NCBI GenBank assembly: GCA_032353305.1
Contig: JAUCNG010414355.1
Span: forward strand, 1 to 10,232
Origin: Cephalothrix spiralis
Taxonomy: Eukaryota > Nemertea > Palaeonemertea > Archinemertea > Cephalotrichidae
Direction: 5' to 3'
DNA length: 10,232 bases
Below are positions 7,101 through 10,232 of this stretch, piece after piece. Every line of letters starts with the position of its first letter. Position 1 is the stretch's first letter. Made by a program: the position numbers and the translations under genes. The notes below the pieces were generated by a model. The model searched no databases. It was not told the origin of the DNA and saw nothing but the letters and a program-made list of their open reading frames with translations.

Positions 7101-8828
7101 TGACCAGGTCAGCTGATTGAAAGTTATTGCAATCACCTTATCCGAACATTAAAGTTTCTTAAATATGGTTTATATGTTTTATTTCAATATCAATATGATC
7201 TTATTCGAGATCAGCTGTCAAACTTCCTATTTTTTATTAAATGAAATGTTTAGACGTAAGGATAACAACAGTTTGCGTTGAGTTTTGCAAGAGAAAAATC
7301 ATGCAGCCGTAAAATGTGGCTATTGAACGCAGAGCAACTTGGATTTTGTAGATAAACAAAATCCAACAGCTCTGCGAGGAGAATGCCTACGTACCTGAAC
7401 ATTAACTGTTGCTCGAACTTCTTTTTCGTCTTCTCTTTGATCTTTCGGTAAATTAATAAATTCGCTTGAAATGTAATTTTTCTTCATCATTTCATCTCTA
7501 AGAGTTGTCCCATCTTCTGCGATAACTTTGACACGTGGCTTAGGCGTGTCGCCATATTCAAGTGTTACTATTCGTGCTGTACACGGAGTCTCATGAGCCG
7601 TCACAATTGTTTTTTGGAGTATTTCATTTAACAATGAGCTTTTTCCAGACTTAGTTTGTCCTATGGAAATGAATGAATAATTATTAATGTATGTAAATTA
7701 ATGTTTTTATTTTTTTTTTGGCTTTAGATAAAATGGATATCATTTGCTGCCATTTTGCATTGATAGATAGACGTTATTTATTGGTTGATACACGGCAAAA
7801 CATTGATTAAGTGTGTGGTTGTAAAGGAGCAAGAATGAGGAGACACTACTGGTGAATGAATATGCAAAAGGCTCAGCCACAGCAGTTTCAAGATATTCGA
7901 TACATAAATACAAGGTAAGGATATCAGATTTTTTCAAGACCATGTTGAACATAATGTTTCAGGGTATTTTACAACAAGTGCAAAATTGTGACACAGTTAG
8001 TTATGAAAATTACTGATGTCAGATGTCTCAGGGATCTATAGGTGGTTGAAATCCTTGAGCGAGGTAAAGTACGCGACAAATTAAAATTGACGACATTTAC
8101 TCGGCTTTCGGGCATTCGGCTCTCGGCTTTCGGGCATTTGGCTCTCGGCCATTCGGCTCTCGGCATTTGACCATTCGGCTTTCGGCCGTCAACTTTTATT
8201 TGTCTGTATACTTTAATACCGCCATTGATATGAAAAATGCTCTACCAAAACTCGGTAGTTTATATCTTTATACTCTAGTAAACAAGAGGCAAGTATCTGT
8301 CTGTACTAAGTACACTGATACTAACCTGTTGCTGATGTAGAGTAAGTTCTACCATTTTGTCTAATTCATTTTTCTGGATAATTGTGAAATAAAATGACTT
8401 TTGTAAGCTTATCAACCTCCTGATATAGCTAAACTATGATGAATAAGACTAGATATAACTAATAACAAGAACTAATAACATAATTATTATAAATATATAT
8501 GAGAAACTATTTTAAATACTATTTCCAAAATGGCGGACTTGTCTCAATGTGACCGGGAGTAAAATCCGGGTGGCTAATTTACAAAATAAAGTAAAAATGT
8601 ATTCTTACCTACGAATAGGATACTTGGATCACCTAAGCAGCTCTCAATATCATCTGAATCATCCTCAAAACTTAACTTTTCTTTTATTCCGTGAATACCA
8701 TGGTCATTTTCCAGTTCATCATAAACCTGATCGATTTCCCTATGATACCGTTTGATGGTCTCACCATTGTTTTTGTACTCTGCAAATGCTTCCGAAAATT
8801 CTTCAAGTGTATTTTGAAGATCCCCCAT
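3751..8828 (-). CDS. DSTYK-like: Gene B: complete DSTYK-like GTPase-kinase, six coding exons, 899 aa
   Basis: Coding exons are 8609-8828, 7395-7660, 6721-6876, 4906-6323, 4522-4759 and 3751-4152. Every junction is GT-AG with compatible phase (1,0,0,2,0), and together they make 2700 nt ending in TAA. The predicted protein has three parts. The first is a dynamin-type GTPase: G1 GQTKSGKS at 74-81, G2 Thr101 in TPCTAR, G3 DSPG at 176-179, G4 TKVD at 237-240, possible G5 around 294-300. The second is a helical middle, about 245-633. The third is a kinase, about 637-899: glycine loop 644-652, Lys666 in FAMK, Glu682, HRD 757-759, Asn764, DYG 777-779, ADE 799-801, Asp814. Motifs such as HRDIKSQNIL, GTPMHMADE and CWNEEPSKRP fit DSTYK in the TKL group, and the length is near human DSTYK (about 930 aa). 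There is no signal peptide or obvious transmembrane segment, so it is probably cytosolic or membrane-associated. Phosphorylation targets cannot be read from sequence. The gene lies between two paralogues in the same orientation. Confidence 0.9.
4153..4521 (-). other. Gene B intron 5
   Basis: 369 nt, GT-AG, phase 0, between the catalytic loop and DYG exons. I see nothing else in it. Confidence 0.85.
4522..4759 (-). CDS. DSTYK-like: Gene B exon 5: kinase αC end to catalytic loop
   Basis: The exon encodes residues 687-766. The acceptor TTCTTTATTTCAG follows a long pyrimidine tract, the split Arg codon is rebuilt (AG+G), and the donor is TTTTG followed by GTAATG. It holds RILPLLG, the hinge strand VCLIYPL and the catalytic loop HRDIKSQNIL with Asp759, Lys761 and Asn764. 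Lys two residues after Asp is the serine/threonine and TKL pattern. Confidence 0.92.
4906..6323 (-). CDS. DSTYK-like: Gene B exon 4: GTPase G4, helical middle and kinase N-lobe
   Basis: This 1418-nt exon encodes residues 215-686 and two bases of Arg687. The acceptor is TTTGTATTGCAG and the donor is AG followed by GTGAGG. It opens with LFYVITKVDPGEEE, the G4 TKxD motif. It continues through a charged helical region with a likely coiled coil around 359-395 and an amphipathic basic-hydrophobic stretch at 522-543 (RRIVLAVKGFFGKIKDTLMG). It ends with the kinase N-lobe: IDEGGEGTVYKC, FAMKII (Lys666) and AMEIHYT (Glu682). The first glycine of the usual GxGxxG loop is Asp here. Confidence 0.92.
6324..6720 (-). 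other. Gene B intron 3
   Basis: 397 nt, GT-AG, phase 0, between the G3 and G4 exons. No other feature recognised. Confidence 0.85.
6721..6876 (-). CDS. DSTYK-like: Gene B exon 3: GTPase G3 (DSPG)
   Basis: This 156-nt exon encodes residues 163-214, with acceptor TTTTTGTAG and donor GTAAGT, both phase 0. It was too short to appear as a long ORF but is open throughout. It encodes VKLIDSPGRNEND, the G3 motif DxxG at the end of a hydrophobic strand, followed by ILPLIVYVIDG, the next buried β-strand of a G domain. The match to the expected order G1, G2, G3, G4 across exons 2-4 is strong support. Confidence 0.9.
6877..7394 (-). other. Gene B intron 2
   Basis: 518 nt, GT-AG, phase 0, between the G1/G2 and G3 exons. 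It contains the hairpin at 7328-7376 and nothing else recognised. Confidence 0.85.
7328..7376. repeat. Near-perfect 49-nt hairpin beside the exon 2 donor
   Basis: CGCAGAGC (7328-7335) pairs with GCTCTGCG (7369-7376), and TTGGATTTTGT (7339-7349) pairs with ACAAAATCCAA (7356-7366). A small AAC/CA internal loop separates the two stems and the apical loop is six bases. It begins 18 nt inside the intron from the donor. It is too short for a usual animal microRNA precursor. Confidence 0.7.
7395..7660 (-). CDS. DSTYK-like: Gene B exon 2: GTPase G1 (P-loop) and G2
   Basis: The acceptor CCATAG precedes GACAAACTAAGTC, and the split codon rebuilds Gly74. The exon gives GQTKSGKSSLLNE, a Walker A/G1 motif (GxxxxGKS) with the conserved Asn after the Leu pair typical of dynamin-like GTPases. 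HETPCTAR follows, with Thr101 as the probable G2 residue. It ends RATVNVQ then GTACGT, a good donor, at phase 0. It covers residues 74-162. Confidence 0.9.
7661..8608 (-). other. Gene B intron 1
   Basis: 948 nt, GT-AG, phase 1, between the N-terminal exon and the P-loop exon. It contains a minisatellite (8101-8190) and a YY1-like CCAAAATGGCGG (8525-8536). No coding signal is seen: the minus-strand frame over 8166-7969 is only the translated minisatellite. Confidence 0.85.
8101..8190. repeat. GC-rich minisatellite (TCGGCTTTCGGGCATT-type units)
   Basis: Imperfect units of about 8-19 nt built from TCGGCTCTCGG, TCGGCTTTCGG and CATTCGGC repeat across some 90 nt, far richer in GC and CpG than the surrounding intron. 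Confidence 0.75.
8609..8828 (-). CDS. DSTYK-like: Gene B exon 1: N-terminal helical segment up to the P-loop glycine
   Basis: The exon encodes residues 1-73 and the first base of Gly74. I chose the ATG at 8828-8826 (MGDLQNTLEEFSEAF). The open frame extends two codons upstream, but only from a TTG. The matching ATG is conserved in gene C (2740). The exon ends CTATTCGTAG followed by GTAAGAAT, a strong donor. The segment is acidic and helical, rich in Glu, Asp and Lys, and ends DPSILFVG, the β-strand leading into the P-loop. A 5' non-coding exon further upstream cannot be excluded. Confidence 0.88.
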
Positions 8829-9053
8829 TTTCAATCCTTTTCTTTAAAAAAATATGGACTTCGGTATTCGTTAAATCATTCTAAAGTAAAACTTGTTTAG
8901 CAAAAAAGCAATATATCATATTAATATAATATATACTTGTCTATGAAATATAGATAAGAATTGCCTTAAGCTGACAGAATAAATAAATGGTTTTATGTAA
9001 ATTATTTCGAAATTCTTACAAAAAGCGATCCCGGAAGTTTTTTCTGTGCCCTT
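8829..9053 (-). promoter_or_regulatory. 5' flank of gene B, duplicated upstream of gene C
   Basis: This stretch aligns base for base, with small gaps, to 2741-2949 upstream of gene C. Shared blocks include AATATGGACTTCG, AAAAAGCAATATAT, ATACTTGTC, TATGTAAATTATTT, AAATTCTTACAAAAAG and TTTCTGTGC. It probably holds the 5' UTR and proximal promoter. A CCGGAAGT ETS-type motif is at 9031-9038. The AT-rich ATATATTGC stretch near 8910 could act as a TATA region. The transcription start cannot be fixed from sequence. Confidence 0.5.
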
Positions 9054-9391
9054 TATATAGGTATATTTTTTTCAAAAGAATAGCGTATAGTGGTCTAGAT
9101 ATCATATGGCACATACATATAAATTCTTTGATTGTCGTGTAAATGATTTTAGTGATAAATCATTTAAAACAAGAATTATTACATTTTGGAACGTTTCTCA
9201 AACTGTATATTGTTTAAAGAAGTTCCGAAATTATTTTATATGCCAAAGCAACTACTGTGCAATGGCCAGTAATAATTGATGAAGCAATGAATAGAAATGG
9301 TTTAGTTTAGATTGATAGTACAATAGTATTGTATATACATGTCGTTTATTAACAACTATTAGTCACCATTCACTAATGCTTAATGACATCA
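9054..9391. other. Spacer between gene A and the gene B promoter block
   Basis: This short AT-rich spacer includes the 3' UTR and poly(A) signal of gene A at its right end. No other feature recognised. Confidence 0.5.
9345..9350 (-). promoter_or_regulatory. Poly(A) signal AATAAA of gene A
   Basis: The minus strand reads TTAATAAACGAC about 42 nt after the TGA of gene A. This gives a very short 3' UTR and places the transcript end about 500 nt before the ATG of gene B. Confidence 0.6.
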
Positions 9392-9799
9392 TCACAAAGT
9401 ATCAATTATTTTGGTAAGTTCCTTAACAACGTCTTTAATCGGCGGACGTTTAGCTGGACTTTGATCCCAGCATTTTGTCATCAACTCCCAACAGTCATCT
9501 CTAATGTTATTCCTCTCTGATCTCTTCTTAAAATGTGCTGTGGCAACAATGACTCCCATCACGCCCATATTTTGAATACATTCATTTACATATGCTGGGT
9601 TTTTGCCTCTCCCATCACATATAAACCAGAATAACACACCGAAAGAATATACATCGACTGCTGTGTCATATAGCTGGTCATCTTGTGTTATCATTTCATC
9701 AGCCATATGCATTGGTGACCCACAAACAGTAAAATTGATTAGGCCATACGCCTTCATCAAACCATAGTCAGCAATAACAGCTCTGTCATTTCCATCAAG
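9392..9799 (-). CDS. DSTYK-like: Gene A, last exon only (partial): DSTYK-like kinase C-lobe
   Basis: The acceptor TTGTTGTTTTTCAG precedes CTTGATGGAAATGAC. The exon encodes 135 residues and a TGA at 9392-9394, starting at exactly the same codon and phase as exon 6 of gene B. It contains VIADYGLMKAYG, CGSPMHMADEM, VDVYSFGVLFWFIC, NNIRDDCWELM and CWDQSPAKRP, all close to gene B (about 60% identical by eye). DYG and ADE are shared, so these variants belong to the subfamily and are not errors. The catalytic loop and the rest of the protein must lie beyond the right edge, since no exon 5 is visible in the 433 nt to the end. It is the upstream member of the tandem array; its TGA is 563 nt from the ATG of gene B. 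Confidence 0.9.
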   Translation of the reverse strand, partial: LDGNDRAVIADYGLMKAYGLINFTVCGSPMHMADEMITQDDQLYDTAVDVYSFGVLFWFICDGRGKNPAYVNECIQNMGVMGVIVATAHFKKRSERNNIRDDCWELMTKCWDQSPAKRPPIKDVVKELTKIIDTL

Positions 9800-10232
9800 C
9801 TGAAAAACAACAACACCATTTTCCTTTTGCCTTAAGGTATGTGCACGGACTCACGGAGTTAGCTTGAACATTTTTGAATTTTTTTTATTGCATATAATAT
9901 TTCTTTTAGTTAAGAGGATCATTTTTGTGTAAAATTCTCGTGCCTACATGTTGAGGAAGTCCCTAAAAAACAGTTTGTTTTCGTCCTATAGTTGATTAAA
10001 ATTAAAAATGTCAATTTTAAGGCACTCTGAATTCACCAGTTTTGTTGCATTCAAATTTTATTAGCTCTCAGACGGATCACCTTAAAAGATCTTAAAACTT
10101 CTCAGGGTTCTTCCTTATAAGATTATCTAAGATGTAAGTTTTTTGTTTTCTATATCTTTTTTATTTTTTGAGAAATTTGACATCAAAGTTTTTCTGATAA
10201 AATGTTTTTTTTCTTCAACATAAAATTTCTTA
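9800..10232 (-). other. Gene A intron upstream of its last exon (partial)
   Basis: T-rich sequence beyond the acceptor of the gene A last exon. No exon resembling exon 5 of gene B (HRDIKSQNIL) is present, so this intron is longer than the 369-nt counterpart in B. Confidence 0.7.

Larger units (their letters stand above)
8609..9053 (-). repeat. Segmental duplication unit, copy 1 (exon 1 plus 5' flank of gene B)
   Basis: The similarity runs from the exon 1 donor through the coding part into the upstream flank, matching 2518-2949. It stops at the donor: the two first introns share nothing beyond GTAAG that I can see. Confidence 0.65.

Noticed and set aside
7740-8166. Two minus-strand frames in intron 1 of gene B
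   Set aside because: One is the translated minisatellite. The other has no recognisable domain and does not fit between exons 1 and 2, which already join in phase.
8829-8834. Start of gene B two codons upstream (and likewise gene C at 2761)
   Set aside because: Those positions are TTG codons. The ATGs at 8828 and 2740 are at matching places in the two paralogues and are the plausible starts.
8549-8900. Plus-strand frames over exon 1 of gene B
   Set aside because: Antisense to the conserved exon 1 coding sequence, with no independent support.

Overview
This looks like nuclear DNA of an invertebrate animal, most likely a bivalve mollusc. The sequence is AT-rich, its genes are split by introns with clear GT-AG junctions, and the non-coding parts carry repeat motifs I associate with bivalve genomes (CCAAGATGGCCGCC-type motifs, runs of TGACCTT half-sites, AT microsatellites). 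The species call is inference. I see no prokaryotic, organellar or viral gene and no tRNA or rRNA gene.

All the coding sequence lies on the minus strand and belongs to one family: proteins with an N-terminal dynamin-like GTPase domain and a C-terminal protein kinase domain, closest to DSTYK (dual serine/threonine and tyrosine protein kinase). Three head-to-tail members are present. Gene A (right edge) shows only its last exon, 9392-9799, with a good poly(A) signal at 9345-9350. Gene B (8828 down to 3751) is complete: six coding exons whose phases join without a break into 899 codons. Gene C (left) shows only its first exon, 2518-2740. Exon 1 and about 210-225 bp of upstream DNA are recognisably duplicated between B and C, so the tandem copies include the proximal promoter.

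Gene B has G1 (GQTKSGKS), a G2 threonine, G3 (DSPG) and G4 (TKVD), then a long helical or coiled-coil middle, then a kinase with the catalytic Lys, αC Glu, HRD, Asn and a DYG version of DFG. It is therefore predicted to be both a GTPase and an active kinase. The motifs GTPMHMADE, EIHYTRQ and VDIYSFGVVLWFIC place the kinase in the DSTYK group.

The left 2.5 kb lies inside intron 1 of gene C, or beyond a truncated gene C. It holds a very large palindrome (arms of about 450 and 430 nt, loop 29 nt, 1466-2376), a twice-copied block of about 127 nt with a third fragment, and clusters of nuclear-receptor-like half-sites. The 1-kb and 0.56-kb intergenic spacers and the introns of gene B hold no further recognisable genes. 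Intron 1 of B contains a GC-rich minisatellite, and intron 2 has a near-perfect 49-nt hairpin beside its donor site.
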